The notes beneath the pieces were generated by a model that was given only the letters and a program-made list of their open reading frames with translations, was not told the origin of the DNA and did no database searches. Positions 8,430 to 17,734 of a DNA stretch of 64,000 bases are shown here, one piece after another. Origin of the DNA: Paenibacillus eucommiae (GTDB lineage: Bacteria > Bacillota > Bacilli > Paenibacillales > NBRC-103111); assembly GCF_017874215.1 (NCBI RefSeq), contig NZ_JAGGLB010000010.1, positions 1 to 64,000 of the forward strand, given 5' to 3'. The position numbers and the translations under genes are program-made. Every line of letters starts with the position of its first letter. The first letter of the stretch is position 1.

Positions 8430-9311
8430 TCACCCCTTAAGAGACCCGATCAACACACCTTTTACAAAATATTTCTGCAGCACTGGATAGACGAACAAAA
8501 TAGGCAGTATAGTCACGATAATAAGCGCATACTTAATTTGCACCGAGTACAAGGTCCGATTAATATCCTGGGCCATTTCTTGAACCATACTATCCGAATT
8601 TTGCACCAAAATTTTGACCAGATATAGCGACATGGGGTGCAGCTTAGGATCACTCAAATAGAGCATAGCGCTAAAATAGCTGTTCCAATGCCCAACGGCA
8701 TAGAACAATGAAAGTACAGCAATAATCGGCATGCTTAGGGGCACTATAATTTTATATAAAATTTGAATGTCATTGGCCCCCTCCAGCTTGGCCGCTTCCT
8801 GCAAACTTTCAGGCAAGCCTTGCAGAAAAGTTCGCGTTATGATGATAAAGTAAACACCTACCGCCACTGGCAAAATGAGTGCCCAACGTGTGTCATAAAG
8901 CCCGATATTTTTGATTAGCAAAAATAATGGAATCATACCCCCGTTGAAAAACATGGTAATGATAATGAACACCATAATTTGATTGCGGAGGAAGAACTCT
9001 TTACGCGCAAGAGGGTAAGCCCCAAGCAGAGTCATCGCAACGTTGACCGCTGTACCGACGATTGTATAGAACAATGTATTGTAATAGGATTGCCATACAT
9101 CCGGATTTTCGAAAACCCGTTTGTACGCCTCCAGTGAAAATCCTTTTGGCCAAAGCCATACCGAGTTATTAATCACATGCTTAGGCTCGCTGATCGACAT
9201 GCTAACCACATAGATGAATGGATACAAGGTAACGACGATGACCAGCAGCATGACCAGCAGGATAAGAACGTCAACTGTTTTTTCCGTCTTATTTTTGCGT
9301 ACGGTTGCCAC
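8430..9311 (-). CDS. Carbohydrate ABC transporter permease, LplC/YtcP-like (CUT1), 293 aa
   Basis: This is a polytopic membrane protein with about six membrane segments, beginning LLVMLLVIVVTLYPFIYVV. The cytoplasmic EAA loop, EAAKLEGANDIQILYKIIVP (about residues 177-196), couples the permease to an ATPase. The C-terminal YPVLQKYFVKGVLIGSLKG is the hallmark ending of the LplC/YtcP group. The start is GTG at 9311 with AAGGAGGAG upstream. It follows the LplB-like gene by 12 bases; the two permeases form the channel for the sugar delivered by the upstream lipoprotein. No ATPase gene is nearby, as usual for this group, where a shared MsmX-type ATPase serves. Confidence 0.93.
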   Translation of the reverse strand: MATVRKNKTEKTVDVLILLVMLLVIVVTLYPFIYVVSMSISEPKHVINNSVWLWPKGFSLEAYKRVFENPDVWQSYYNTLFYTIVGTAVNVAMTLLGAYPLARKEFFLRNQIMVFIIITMFFNGGMIPLFLLIKNIGLYDTRWALILPVAVGVYFIIITRTFLQGLPESLQEAAKLEGANDIQILYKIIVPLSMPIIAVLSLFYAVGHWNSYFSAMLYLSDPKLHPMSLYLVKILVQNSDSMVQEMAQDINRTLYSVQIKYALIIVTILPILFVYPVLQKYFVKGVLIGSLKG

Positions 9312-9323
9312 GCTCTCTCCTCC

Positions 9324-10295
9324 TTACCATAATGAAGTATCCGATATTTTGCGGCTAATATAGTTGACTGAAACGAGCAGCACCAAATTAATGACATTAT
9401 TGAAAAGCCCGATAGCTGCCGAAAGACTGTACTCCCCTTCCAATATCCCCCGCCGGTACACATAGGAACTAATCACATCCGCGGTCTCATAGGTCGTAGG
9501 ATTATAGAGAAGGATGATCTTCTCAAAACCAACGTTCATTAAGCTGCCTAAATTCAAAATAAGCAAAATGACGATAGTCGGTAACAAGCAGGGAAGGGTT
9601 ATATGCTTCATCTTGTGCCAACGATTAGCGCCGTCCATTTGTGCGGCCTCATACAATTGCGGGTCAATTCCGGCGATCGCCGCCAGGTAAATAATCGTAC
9701 CCCAGCCAAATTCCTGCCAAACACCCGAAGAAATAAAGATCGTGCGGAAATATCCGGATTCGTTCAAGAAATGGATCGGGTCTATGCCAAATATGCCAAG
9801 CATGTAGTTTATAATACCGTCAATAGGCGATGTAAAAATAATAATCATCCCGGAGATGACGACTATTGAAATAAAATGAGGCAAATAGCTGACGGTTTGT
9901 ACTGTCTTTTTGAACCAGTTGTCCTTCAGCTCATTTAGCAGCAGTGCAAAGATAATGGGCACCGGGAATCCCCAAACCAATGAATAGAAGCTCAACAGCA
10001 GCGTGTTTTTCAGAATTCTCCAGAAATAAATCGAGCTGAAAAATTGCTCAAAATAAGTAAATCCGACCCAGGGGCTTCCCAGAATTCCCTTAAGTGGATA
10101 GAATTTTTTGAAAGCGATCAGAATCCCGTACATCGGCAGGTAATGAAAGATCAGATAATAAGCGATAACGGGTAAAATAATGATTAGCAAGTATTTATCA
10201 CGGTATATATTTTTGCGCAGCCGTTCCATCTTACCTAACTCTTGATGAATAACCGGGGAGGAGGCTGCACCGGATGATTTCAGTTCTGGACTCAT
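9324..10295 (-). CDS. Carbohydrate ABC transporter permease, LplB-like (CUT1), 323 aa
   Basis: The protein has six predicted membrane segments (first: KYLLIIILPVIAYYLIFHYL) and the LplB-typical PMYGILIAFKKFYP after it. The EAA loop EAAQMDGANRWHKMKHITLP lies about residues 210-229. The in-frame ATG at 10295 has GAGGGGGAA ten bases upstream, while the ATG at 10322 has none, so I use 10295. It is the middle gene of binding protein, LplB, LplC and pairs with the LplC-like permease. Confidence 0.93.
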   Translation of the reverse strand: MSPELKSSGAASSPVIHQELGKMERLRKNIYRDKYLLIIILPVIAYYLIFHYLPMYGILIAFKKFYPLKGILGSPWVGFTYFEQFFSSIYFWRILKNTLLLSFYSLVWGFPVPIIFALLLNELKDNWFKKTVQTVSYLPHFISIVVISGMIIIFTSPIDGIINYMLGIFGIDPIHFLNESGYFRTIFISSGVWQEFGWGTIIYLAAIAGIDPQLYEAAQMDGANRWHKMKHITLPCLLPTIVILLILNLGSLMNVGFEKIILLYNPTTYETADVISSYVYRRGILEGEYSLSAAIGLFNNVINLVLLVSVNYISRKISDTSLW

Positions 10296-10380
10296 GGAAG
10301 TTTCCCCCTCGTATTCCGACATTCCGGCTGCAGCAGCCGTTCGTTTCTAAGACGGATGGCTGCTGCACCGGCTATTTTTC

Positions 10381-12030
10381 TTAATCTTTGATAAAACGTT
10401 CGTATTGCTGCTGCTTCACTTTAAGCACCTTATCCATACCATACTCCTGCAGCTTGCTTACATATTTATCCCAATCGATCGGAGTTTTGCCGGTGATAAA
10501 GTTGACGATGGTCTCATCGATATAGGTTTGCATATCGGCTGATATGACAGATAGCTCCTCGATTTCGCCGGCCGTCATGGATGCGAACGGTTCGTTATCG
10601 ACCATCATGTTTTCCACTCGTTTGGCTTGCTCCAGCGCCTTCGGATTGTTCTTCAGCAGAGCCGCAGGCGACTTGGACAGTGGACCGCTACCTGCGCGAA
10701 CCCAAGGTGTAGGCGGATAAGCTCCGATGGAACGAAGCGTATTGGCCGGATCCAGTCCCTCCGGATTGTTCAAGACGAAATCGGTATATTCCGGCTCACC
10801 GTTCACCATCTTATACGACATGCCTTCAATACCGAACGTCATCAGACGGTTTCCTTCTTCGCTCGCATAAATATAATCAAGCCATTTGATTGCTGCTTCT
10901 TTATTTTTAGATTCCTTCGTAATGACCCAATTGCCGCTGATCGGACCATACTTCTCATAATAAGGCTCGTAGCCCGGCTGAGCTGGCGGAAGCGCAAGCA
11001 TCCAATCCGACTTATTCTCCTTGTCCGCGGACATGCTGTCGAATTGTCCCATACGGCTTAAGAAATGCATCGTAGATCCAACCTGTTCCCGCGATACTGC
11101 GGCAATAATATGTTCTTCCGTAGTCTGCAGGAAGCTGGGATCAATCAGTCCTTCCGTATACAGCTTGTTCAGCCACACGATCAATTCCTTCGCTTCCGGG
11201 GTCATCCATTCAAACCGGACCTTACCGTCCTTATCCGGATAATAACCATTACTGTAAAATAGATGGAGACCTACAGCATTTCCAAAAAGCCCGAGACCTT
11301 TATATCCATACTGCGGCATATAAGGAATTTCATCTGCCTTGTTATTGCCGTTCGGGTCCTTTTCTTTGAATGCTTTTAGTACCGTATACCAGTCATCGAG
11401 GGTTTTCGGCTCTGGGAGATTAAGCTTATCCAGCCAATCCTTGCGGAGTAGAAATCCCATCGGGTCCGTTAAAGCTCCACCGGTTGTGACCGCTGCCAAG
11501 GAGTACAGCTTCCCGTCAAAGGCTCTCATCTTTTTGTATTCCACAGGATTGTCTTCCATGAACTTCTTGATGTTTGGCGCATACTTGTCAATAAGTTCGT
11601 CCAAAGGCTCGACGAGTCCCCCTTCAATCACTTTATCGAGCTCAACAGGCAGGGCAATAATATCAGGCAAATCCTTCGCTGCTGCCAGCTTGGGCTGCAT
11701 ACTGGTCGCATATTGACTTACAGGAGCAACCTCCCATTTAATCTTCACGCCCGTTCTCTTCTCGACCTCCTGCCAGACCGGCAAGTTCTGTGAAAGACTT
11801 TTTGGCGCGTACCAGTTATCCCAGCCCGCATAACGCAAGGTGACGGAACCGTCCTCTACAATCGGTAAAGTGTAACCTACAGTCTCATCAGGAGCACTTG
11901 TTTGTGCTTGACCTGTTGCCTTAGGTGTTTGCGTTTCTTTTGAAACATCTTCCCCCTGCTTGGAACAAGCGCTCAGCACAGTTGTAGCCGCAAGGAGTAG
12001 AGAGCAAAGTACAACCCCCATTTTTCTCAT
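10381..12030 (-). CDS. Extracellular sugar-binding lipoprotein, LplA-like, 549 aa
   Basis: The N-terminus is a lipoprotein signal, with lipobox LSAC giving the lipidated Cys22. The mature part follows the large LplA-type binding-protein fold used with LplBC permeases: FLLRKDWLDKLNLPEPKTLD near residue 190, followed by DWYTVLKAFKEKDPNGN, and a C-terminal helix DKYVSKLQEYGMDKVLK. The ligand is not readable; family members in Paenibacillus bind oligosaccharides from plant polysaccharides. GAAGGAGGA lies seven bases before the ATG. Upstream is an 11-bp tandem repeat array, a cre-like site and a divergent YesN/YesM pair that probably controls this promoter. Confidence 0.93.
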   Translation of the reverse strand: MRKMGVVLCSLLLAATTVLSACSKQGEDVSKETQTPKATGQAQTSAPDETVGYTLPIVEDGSVTLRYAGWDNWYAPKSLSQNLPVWQEVEKRTGVKIKWEVAPVSQYATSMQPKLAAAKDLPDIIALPVELDKVIEGGLVEPLDELIDKYAPNIKKFMEDNPVEYKKMRAFDGKLYSLAAVTTGGALTDPMGFLLRKDWLDKLNLPEPKTLDDWYTVLKAFKEKDPNGNNKADEIPYMPQYGYKGLGLFGNAVGLHLFYSNGYYPDKDGKVRFEWMTPEAKELIVWLNKLYTEGLIDPSFLQTTEEHIIAAVSREQVGSTMHFLSRMGQFDSMSADKENKSDWMLALPPAQPGYEPYYEKYGPISGNWVITKESKNKEAAIKWLDYIYASEEGNRLMTFGIEGMSYKMVNGEPEYTDFVLNNPEGLDPANTLRSIGAYPPTPWVRAGSGPLSKSPAALLKNNPKALEQAKRVENMMVDNEPFASMTAGEIEELSVISADMQTYIDETIVNFITGKTPIDWDKYVSKLQEYGMDKVLKVKQQQYERFIKD

Positions 12031-12048
12031 ACTCGTTATCCTCCTTCA

Positions 12049-12124
12049 TACCCTTCGTTTTACCCTTCGTTTTACCCTTCGTTTTACCATTCGTTTTACC
12101 ATTCGTTATACTATTTGTTATACG
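12049..12124. repeat. 11-bp tandem repeat array in the 5' leader of the binding-protein gene
   Basis: The unit CCCTTCGTTTTA and its decayed forms (CCATTCGTTTTA, CTATTTGTTATA) recur about seven times at an 11-base period immediately upstream of the ribosome site of the binding-protein gene at 12030. The copies nearest the gene are identical and the distal ones diverge. Confidence 0.9.
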
Positions 12125-12210
12125 CTAGCTATGATGCCGGTTCAGGCGGGCCCCACCTTACTTCGTAACGCTCAAGCTTTCTCATCAGCTCCACCCAACC
12201 TGACGTTGAT

Positions 12211-12226
12211 AAAAAAGCGCTTGCAT
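12211..12226. promoter_or_regulatory. cre-like site just downstream of a putative binding-protein promoter
   Basis: Read on the minus strand, ATGCAAGCGCTTTTTT matches WTGNAANCGNWNN but lacks the final CA. A TACAAT -10-like box lies just before it in transcription order, so binding here would block transcription. The -35 is weak, as expected for an activator-dependent promoter. Confidence 0.35.
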
Positions 12227-12388
12227 CCTTATTGTAACAACCCTTTATCCATAATTAAACGGTACAATCTCTTCTTTTAGTAGCAGGAAAGCTACCGCTT
12301 TTATCTAATCCCCCTAAATAAACGAGTCCAAAATATTGACTATTCATCCTCTTTTTTTAACCTTAATAGGTCGTTTCAAGGTTTTTCA

Positions 12389-12418
12389 TTGACAGCGCAT
12401 TCAATTTACAAAGATAAT
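12389..12418 (+). promoter_or_regulatory. Promoter of the yesN/yesM-like pair
   Basis: A perfect -35 TTGACA (12389-12394) is followed after 18 bases by GATAAT (12413-12418). It lies upstream of the response-regulator start at 12462. The strong core promoter suggests constitutive expression of the regulators. Confidence 0.6.
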
Positions 12419-12461
12419 ACGGCTATAGAGAATGAAGAAGCAGCGGAACAGGGGGCACCAA

Positions 12462-13820
12462 ATGTCGTATCGAATGCTCATTGTAGATGACGAAGAGGAC
12501 ATCCGGGAAGGCTTAACCGATTTTGTAGACTGGTCTTCGCTAGGCTATACCGTTGTTGCCCGGCTTGAGGATGGCCAGGATGCTATTGCTTACATTCGAA
12601 GCCATCCCGTTGATGTTATTTTGACAGATATTAAGATGACCTTTGTGTCCGGTCTGGAGCTTGCCAAATATGTGTACGACCATCAGTACGATATTAAAAT
12701 GATTCTGATCAGCGGCTACAAGGAGTTCGAGTTCGCCCAGCAGGCCGTCAATTATCAGGTCGCCCATTACCTGCTAAAGCCGACCCGGCTTGAGGAAATC
12801 AACCGTGTTTTCCGGGATGTAAAGGTGCTGCTGGATAAAGAAAAAGCGGAGAAGGAACGCACGAACGCGATTCAAAGCCGGAATGAAGAAATGATGTCGG
12901 TTTTGCAGCGTCAGTTTTTTATCGATCTCACAGTTGGAGCGCTGCAGGACCGGGAGGAATTGGAGCGCCGGCTCCAGCTGATTGGACTCCCTGTCGAGCC
13001 GGAAAGCACTCCTTGCTGCCTCTATGATTTAAGCTTCTCTCAGCATGAATCAGACTTCCAGGAAAATCAGGATGACCAAACCCATAACGCCAACCGGCTA
13101 TTCAGGTTCATCCAGCATATATACAAAAACGAAATTGAAGGCATCCTCTACACCCCTCTCTGCACTTCTGCAGCCAGCATCCAAATAGCAGCCCTCGATG
13201 TCAGCGGCGGAACTCAAGAAAAGGCTTTAATAGAGAAGATCATCCTTCAGTTCGAAACCGCAAAAAGCCGCATTCGGGCTACTTTTGGCATGGATACGAC
13301 TGTGGAAAATATGCAATTTTATCCGCACCTTATGGAAATAGCGGCCAGAAATCCTATTCAGGCAGCTCCATCACCTGCCGCCACATCCTTTTTGCTTGCA
13401 GCCGATGCTGCCGGAACAGGGGCTGGGGCTAGGGCTGGAACTGGAGCCGGACATCTTGCAGATCTCCCAGCCACTGCCCCAGCCGATTCGTTAGTCATTC
13501 ATAAGGCGAAGCTCTATATTCAAGCTATGTACGATAAGGAAATCTCGCTGGAAGACGTCGCCGAGCATGTTTATCTAAGTCCCGTCTATTTCAGCCGCCA
13601 CTTCAAAAAGCAGACTGGCCGCAATTTCACCGATTATTTGACGGAGGTGCGCATGATCAGAGCGATGGAATACTTACGGCTGCCTCAATACAAGGTCTAT
13701 GAAATCGGCGCAATTATCGGCTACAAAAGCACCAAATACTTTTTCAAGCTGTTCAAGCAGTATGCCGGATGCACCCCGACCGAATATAGAAATAACTTGC
13801 AAGATGGGACACGCCGATGA
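12462..13820 (+). CDS. Response regulator with AraC-type output domain, YesN-like, 452 aa
   Basis: The N-terminal receiver domain shows the acidic pair in MLIVDDEED, the phospho-acceptor Asp56 in ILTDIKM, and the conserved Lys in YLLKP. The C-terminal 100 residues are an AraC helix-turn-helix pair (ISLEDVAEHVYLSPVYFSRH, and EIGAIIGYKSTKYFFKLFKQ). The start at 12462 was chosen because AGGGGG lies seven bases upstream and receivers of this group start MYRMLIVDDE; the ATG at 12432 would add ten residues. An unusual low-complexity Ala/Gly linker (about residues 300-340, with GTGAGARAGTGAG) separates the middle region from the output domain. It overlaps the kinase gene by four bases (ATGA). It probably activates the divergent transporter operon. 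Confidence 0.93.
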   Translation: MSYRMLIVDDEEDIREGLTDFVDWSSLGYTVVARLEDGQDAIAYIRSHPVDVILTDIKMTFVSGLELAKYVYDHQYDIKMILISGYKEFEFAQQAVNYQVAHYLLKPTRLEEINRVFRDVKVLLDKEKAEKERTNAIQSRNEEMMSVLQRQFFIDLTVGALQDREELERRLQLIGLPVEPESTPCCLYDLSFSQHESDFQENQDDQTHNANRLFRFIQHIYKNEIEGILYTPLCTSAASIQIAALDVSGGTQEKALIEKIILQFETAKSRIRATFGMDTTVENMQFYPHLMEIAARNPIQAAPSPAATSFLLAADAAGTGAGARAGTGAGHLADLPATAPADSLVIHKAKLYIQAMYDKEISLEDVAEHVYLSPVYFSRHFKKQTGRNFTDYLTEVRMIRAMEYLRLPQYKVYEIGAIIGYKSTKYFFKLFKQYAGCTPTEYRNNLQDGTRR

Positions 13821-15637
13821 AAGATCGGGCTGGCATCTGGTTTTATATCCGGCATTTTAAAATCCACAGCATTTTTCTCAGAAATTTTCTCATTATAGTC
13901 TGTCTCGTTACCCTGCCTGTCGTCAGCATGAGTGCAGCGGTTTACTATGTGTACAACAAGGTGATTAAAGAGGAAGTCGGGGCCGTACATTTGATTGCGC
14001 TATCCAGACTCCGGGATATGGTCGATATGACCTTCAGAGAAATCGACGATTTCTCCCTGCAAATTGCATCCGACGAAGCGGTAACACGTTTAATCGAGGA
14101 ACCACATCCGGAACAATCCAACTATACCTCCTATAAGCAAATTCAAAGTCTTAGTCAAAAAATCACTCCAGCCAATAAAATCAGCGGGCAATTCATTAAC
14201 TCCATTTATTTGTTTTCGGAAACGAATGGTTATGTGCTGGCCTCAAATCTAGGTTTATGGAAGTTGGAATGGTTTATGGACAATGGCTGGGAGTCCGAGT
14301 ATAACCTGCGCAAAGCCAATTCGAATTATTGGATGCTAAACCGGACAGCGAAAATGTACATCGGGGAAAACGAGCCGCGGCAGCTTCTCTCTCTCTTTTA
14401 CACGGCTCCGCTTGGCAAAAAAGGCAAAGGGGCCGTCATCGTTAACATTGATACAGAGCGGCTCGGTAAATTCATCAACAACGTTAGCGACAACTACTTG
14501 GAGGATATTTATATTGTCGATAAGAACGGTACCGTGATTTACAATAGGGATCCCTCCCTCCTGAATACAAACATCTCAACGATCGATCCCCTGCAGGATC
14601 TGCTCCAACAGGACGAGACGCAGCCGATTAAAAAATCGGTAAACGGCAAAATTGAATCGATTACCTATTTGAATTCCCAATTCAACGATTGGAGGTTTAT
14701 ATCCGTCATACCGCTCCGGCTGTATCAGGAGAAAGATGCTTACCTTCGCAATTATATGTTCGTCATCTTTGCCGGAGGACTGGTTATCGCCCTGCTGCTA
14801 GCTTGGCTGATTGCCGCGAGAGTATTTCAACCCATTAGAAAAATCATTTCGATCGTGGAAAATCCGGATAAGTGGACCTCTGTCGAGCTGGGGAAGCAGG
14901 AGCCTCACCTGAACGAAATTCGCCAAATCGCGGCGACCCTCATCAAGTCGCATGGCCAGCGTTTGGAGCTTGAGCTTGAGCTGCGCCACCGCCTGTCCTT
15001 ATTGAAGAAGGCGCAGAATGTTGCCCTGCAGTCGCAGATCAACCCGCATTTTCTGTACAACACACTGGAAACGATCAACTGGAATGCGATCCGCCTAACT
15101 GGCGGCGAAAACAAAGTAACCGAGATGCTCACTTCCTTATCAAGGCTGCTCAGGCTATCGCTCGAATCGCCGACGAACCTGATTCCCATCAAGGCAGAGC
15201 TGGAGCATGTCCAGCATTATATCGATATTCTGCTGATCCGTTACAAAAAAAGCTTTTCCATCGTATGGGAAATCGATGACGCCATCCTGTCCTGCCAAAT
15301 CCCGAAAATCACCCTGCAGCCGCTCATAGAAAATGCCATTTATCATGGGATTAAACCCAAGCAGGGGCAGGGCATCATCCGTATTTCCGGTTGCATGGCG
15401 GATGGCCACATCCAGCTCGAAGTCGCTGACGACGGTGTAGGAATGGAGCGGGAGCGCATGGAAGAAATGAATGTGGCCATGACAGACGACTACAGCGAGC
15501 CCGGCGATCATATTGGCATTAAAAACGTCAACCAACGGATCAAGCTAACCTTCGGCGAACCCTTCGGCATTACGATCATCAGCGAAAAGCATGCTGGAAC
15601 GGTCATTCGGCTAATCCTTCCTGCCGTTGAACAGTGA
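13817..15637 (+). CDS. Sensor histidine kinase, YesM-like, 606 aa
   Basis: This is a membrane kinase with a segment near residues 18-38, an extracellular sensor region (about 45-310), a second segment (FVIFAGGLVIALLLAWLIAA, about 316-335), a HAMP linker and a His_kinase domain with the phospho-acceptor in QSQINPHFLYNTLETINW. The ATPase domain shows N-box LIENAIYHGIKP, DDGVGMERE and GIKNVNQRI. It forms a pair with the response regulator, overlapping it by four bases. The signal is probably the transported sugar or its binding protein; that is inference. Its 3' end overlaps a convergent gene by 27 bases, so no terminator lies between them. Confidence 0.93.
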   Translation: MKDRAGIWFYIRHFKIHSIFLRNFLIIVCLVTLPVVSMSAAVYYVYNKVIKEEVGAVHLIALSRLRDMVDMTFREIDDFSLQIASDEAVTRLIEEPHPEQSNYTSYKQIQSLSQKITPANKISGQFINSIYLFSETNGYVLASNLGLWKLEWFMDNGWESEYNLRKANSNYWMLNRTAKMYIGENEPRQLLSLFYTAPLGKKGKGAVIVNIDTERLGKFINNVSDNYLEDIYIVDKNGTVIYNRDPSLLNTNISTIDPLQDLLQQDETQPIKKSVNGKIESITYLNSQFNDWRFISVIPLRLYQEKDAYLRNYMFVIFAGGLVIALLLAWLIAARVFQPIRKIISIVENPDKWTSVELGKQEPHLNEIRQIAATLIKSHGQRLELELELRHRLSLLKKAQNVALQSQINPHFLYNTLETINWNAIRLTGGENKVTEMLTSLSRLLRLSLESPTNLIPIKAELEHVQHYIDILLIRYKKSFSIVWEIDDAILSCQIPKITLQPLIENAIYHGIKPKQGQGIIRISGCMADGHIQLEVADDGVGMERERMEEMNVAMTDDYSEPGDHIGIKNVNQRIKLTFGEPFGITIISEKHAGTVIRLILPAVEQ

Positions 15638-16504
15638 GCTGCCATCCTCAGGCAAGTTACGGATATCTTTTACGATTTCGGTTTCATAAATATGCTCAAC
15701 TTCTTTTCTCAGCTTGGCTTCATATTGCCGCAGCCCCGCTTCTCCTTCCAGCATCTGGACCGGATCTCCCCATTCATCCTTTTCGAAGCTTTCATTGGAC
15801 GATAGGAGATCCTCCACCGTTTTATCTGCGGTAAAAGCATCTAAAAAAACATAGAGCGACTGCCGCAGATGCTCATCCTCCCCAGCAAGAGAGCCCTTCA
15901 ATTTCTCCACATGCGCTTTCAGCTTTTTCAGAGTTGGAAGGCTTCTGATAATTTCCTTCCCTTGATGGTACATCGTGCGATAATGATCGATATTGAAGCC
16001 AATCATCTGCTCCGTATCCTCGTCGATAAGATAGCCGCGTTCCAGCATCTTTTTTTCCAAAGCTTGCATGTCCAGAAGTATGTTATGTAGTTTCTCCTTC
16101 ACCTTAAGCCCTGTATCCAATACCTCGTACAGTCTCCTTATTTCTTCTTGAAAAGGACTCATCTTAAAATCCGGATTCCACTCCGCTTTCCGAAGCTGCT
16201 TTTTCCCTTCCTGAAGAACTAGAATCGGCCGGTTAATATCCGGAATTAACTGAATCCGGGCTTCAACGATAACTCGGTTAAAATGAAAAAAAGCCCATCC
16301 AGCGTGCACCATTTGATTCCGCGAGACCCCTTTATCCTCCGTTAAAACTAACGATGCCGTAACCTTGCCAAGCTTCTTGAAAATGACGTAATTGTATTCA
16401 ACACCTTCATACCGATAGGGATAATTGAAAATCTCTTCTTTTTCCAAGAACTTTTTATATTTTTTGATTTCTGAGCCGTTGTGCGGGGTTAAGGTTACCA
16501 TCAT
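15611..16504 (-). CDS. Conserved hypothetical protein with coiled-coil segments, 297 aa
   Basis: I do not recognise a family. Residues 1-90 are strand-rich (NYPYRYEGVEYNYVIFKKLG, and MVHAGWAFFHFNRVIVEARI). Residues 110-250 are strongly helical and charged, with heptad-like leucines (LHNILLDMQALEKKMLERG, LPTLKKLKAHVEKLKG), suggesting coiled coils. No signal peptide or membrane segment is visible. GAGGAG lies nine bases before the first ATG. Its 3' end overlaps that of the convergent YesM-like kinase gene by 27 bases. It resembles Bacillus-type cytoplasmic proteins of unknown function more than anything in the carbohydrate locus. Confidence 0.7.
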   Translation of the reverse strand: MMVTLTPHNGSEIKKYKKFLEKEEIFNYPYRYEGVEYNYVIFKKLGKVTASLVLTEDKGVSRNQMVHAGWAFFHFNRVIVEARIQLIPDINRPILVLQEGKKQLRKAEWNPDFKMSPFQEEIRRLYEVLDTGLKVKEKLHNILLDMQALEKKMLERGYLIDEDTEQMIGFNIDHYRTMYHQGKEIIRSLPTLKKLKAHVEKLKGSLAGEDEHLRQSLYVFLDAFTADKTVEDLLSSNESFEKDEWGDPVQMLEGEAGLRQYEAKLRKEVEHIYETEIVKDIRNLPEDGSSLFNGRKD

Positions 16505-16645
16505 GCTTCACGCTCCTCGTACGCGTTTTGCCCATATCATTGTAATCGCTGATGATCCTCGAAGGATCCTACATGCGGCACTTATTTTTTAATGGTCATT
16601 TATGTAATTAACCATTTTGGCAGTTAAATTAACCCAAATAAGAAA

Positions 16646-16905
16646 AACGCCTTGCGGCTTCCTAGGAGGAGCGTGTTCGTGACGTTGGAGCTTTATGGAG
16701 GTAAGGGATGTGGGCTCCAGCCGCTGTTAAAGATTTGTTCCCTTGAATGGAATGGATGTAGAGGTTGGAACAAATCTTTAAAGGCGGACGCTATCGCTCT
16801 TCCTCCCACACCCCTTACCTCTTTCAGCTACAACCGTACGAACACCAAGCTCAAATGGACTGCCAGCAAGGGTTTTTCTCTTGCTGGAGGAGATTTCCTG
16901 GCGGG
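16646..16905 (+). repeat. Hairpin repeat R, copy 1
   Basis: This is one of six copies of an intergenic repeat. It starts with AACGCCTTGCGG, ends near GCTGGAGGAGATTTCC and holds two nested stems: the inner TTAAAGATTTGTTCC (16727-16741) pairs perfectly with 16767-16781, and the outer GAGGTAAGGG (16698-16707) pairs with CCCTTACCTC (16812-16821). No protein of its own is encoded. Confidence 0.85.
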
Positions 16906-16974
16906 TGAGGGCGCTGGGGCTGTGGATGAAGAACGCCCCCTGCCAGAGCACGCAGCTAAGAAAGACCTGGCGCA

Positions 16975-17050
16975 TTTAGCGATGTTTTTCATCGTTAAAT
17001 GTACCAGGTCCTCCCCATATCCCACTTTAACGATGAAAAACATCGTTAAG
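16975..17050. repeat. Two short ATCGTTAA palindromes
   Basis: Near-perfect palindromes of about 25 bases with core CGATGTTTTTCATCG (16975-16999) and CGATGAAAAACATCG (17026-17050), flanked by TTTAA/TTAAA arms. They belong to a family with ten copies in the window, always near R repeats. Apart from copy R1 and these palindromes, the stretch 16505-17186 holds no gene I can support. Confidence 0.85.
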
Positions 17051-17186
17051 TGAAGAAGCACACGCTCAGTTTGGGGGAGTTCGCGGGAGTTCGGGCAAGG
17101 CGGGCTGCTGTGCTGCTGTTCTTCCTCAAAAAACTTAAACTAAACATATTCACTGCTTCCTTCAACAAATTATAATTTCACCTAAC

Positions 17187-17213
17187 AGAAAAAACCGTTC
17201 GTTTAGAACGGTT
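17187..17213 (-). terminator. Rho-independent terminator for the DUF3817 gene
   Basis: On the minus strand AACCGTTC pairs with GAACGGTT across a five-base loop, followed by a run of six T. It lies 125 bases past the stop of the DUF3817 gene. Confidence 0.75.
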
Positions 17214-17337
17214 CATCACTGGTCCCCTCTACTCACCTTGTAACTTTCTAACCACAGGCGAGCATGAAGAAGAATCCGTATATATTTACTTTATAATGGG
17301 TTAACTCCCGCTTTCACACTGATAAACTATCCAACCG

Positions 17338-17625
17338 TCAAATTTTGCTGAGCTTCCTATCAAATAAGAAAGGACCAAATGGCAGGAATGCTGCGATAAC
17401 TGCAAGTGATGATAACGCAAAGGTAAGCTTGCGCACGATGAAGGCATTAAGGATCGTGATTAAATAAAGAGCAAATAAAAACCCGTGCAAAATGCCGATG
17501 ATCGTGACGGCCTCAGGGATATCTGCAGCATACTTAAGCGGCATGGCTATTCCAATAAGGAGCAGGAAGGATATACCTTCAATAGTACCAACGAAACGCA
17601 ACCGCCCAATGGGGGTTTTCCACAT
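17338..17625 (-). CDS. DUF3817 family membrane protein, 95 aa
   Basis: A small integral membrane protein with three predicted segments: GTIEGISFLLLIGIAMPLKY, ITIIGILHGFLFALYLITI-like stretch near residues 41-60, and LSSLAVIAAFLPFGPFLFD at 71-89. The motifs EGISFLLL, PLKY and HG..F are the conserved marks of DUF3817 (YdzA-like) proteins, whose function is unknown. GGAG lies upstream of the ATG. It stands alone with its own terminator. Confidence 0.85.
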   Translation of the reverse strand: MWKTPIGRLRFVGTIEGISFLLLIGIAMPLKYAADIPEAVTIIGILHGFLFALYLITILNAFIVRKLTFALSSLAVIAAFLPFGPFLFDRKLSKI

Positions 17626-17734
17626 CTTCGTAATCTCCGATCTACAGATGTTTTAGGATACTTTCTTTCCTTGCTTATTATTTTAACAGCTGGGATTTTT
17701 GAATGCCATGAACAAGTTGTGTCTCTTATTAGAA

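Noticed and set aside
16646-17050. Repeat R as an insertion sequence
   Set aside because: No transposase frame and no terminal inverted repeats or target duplications that I can define; it is kept as a structured repeat.
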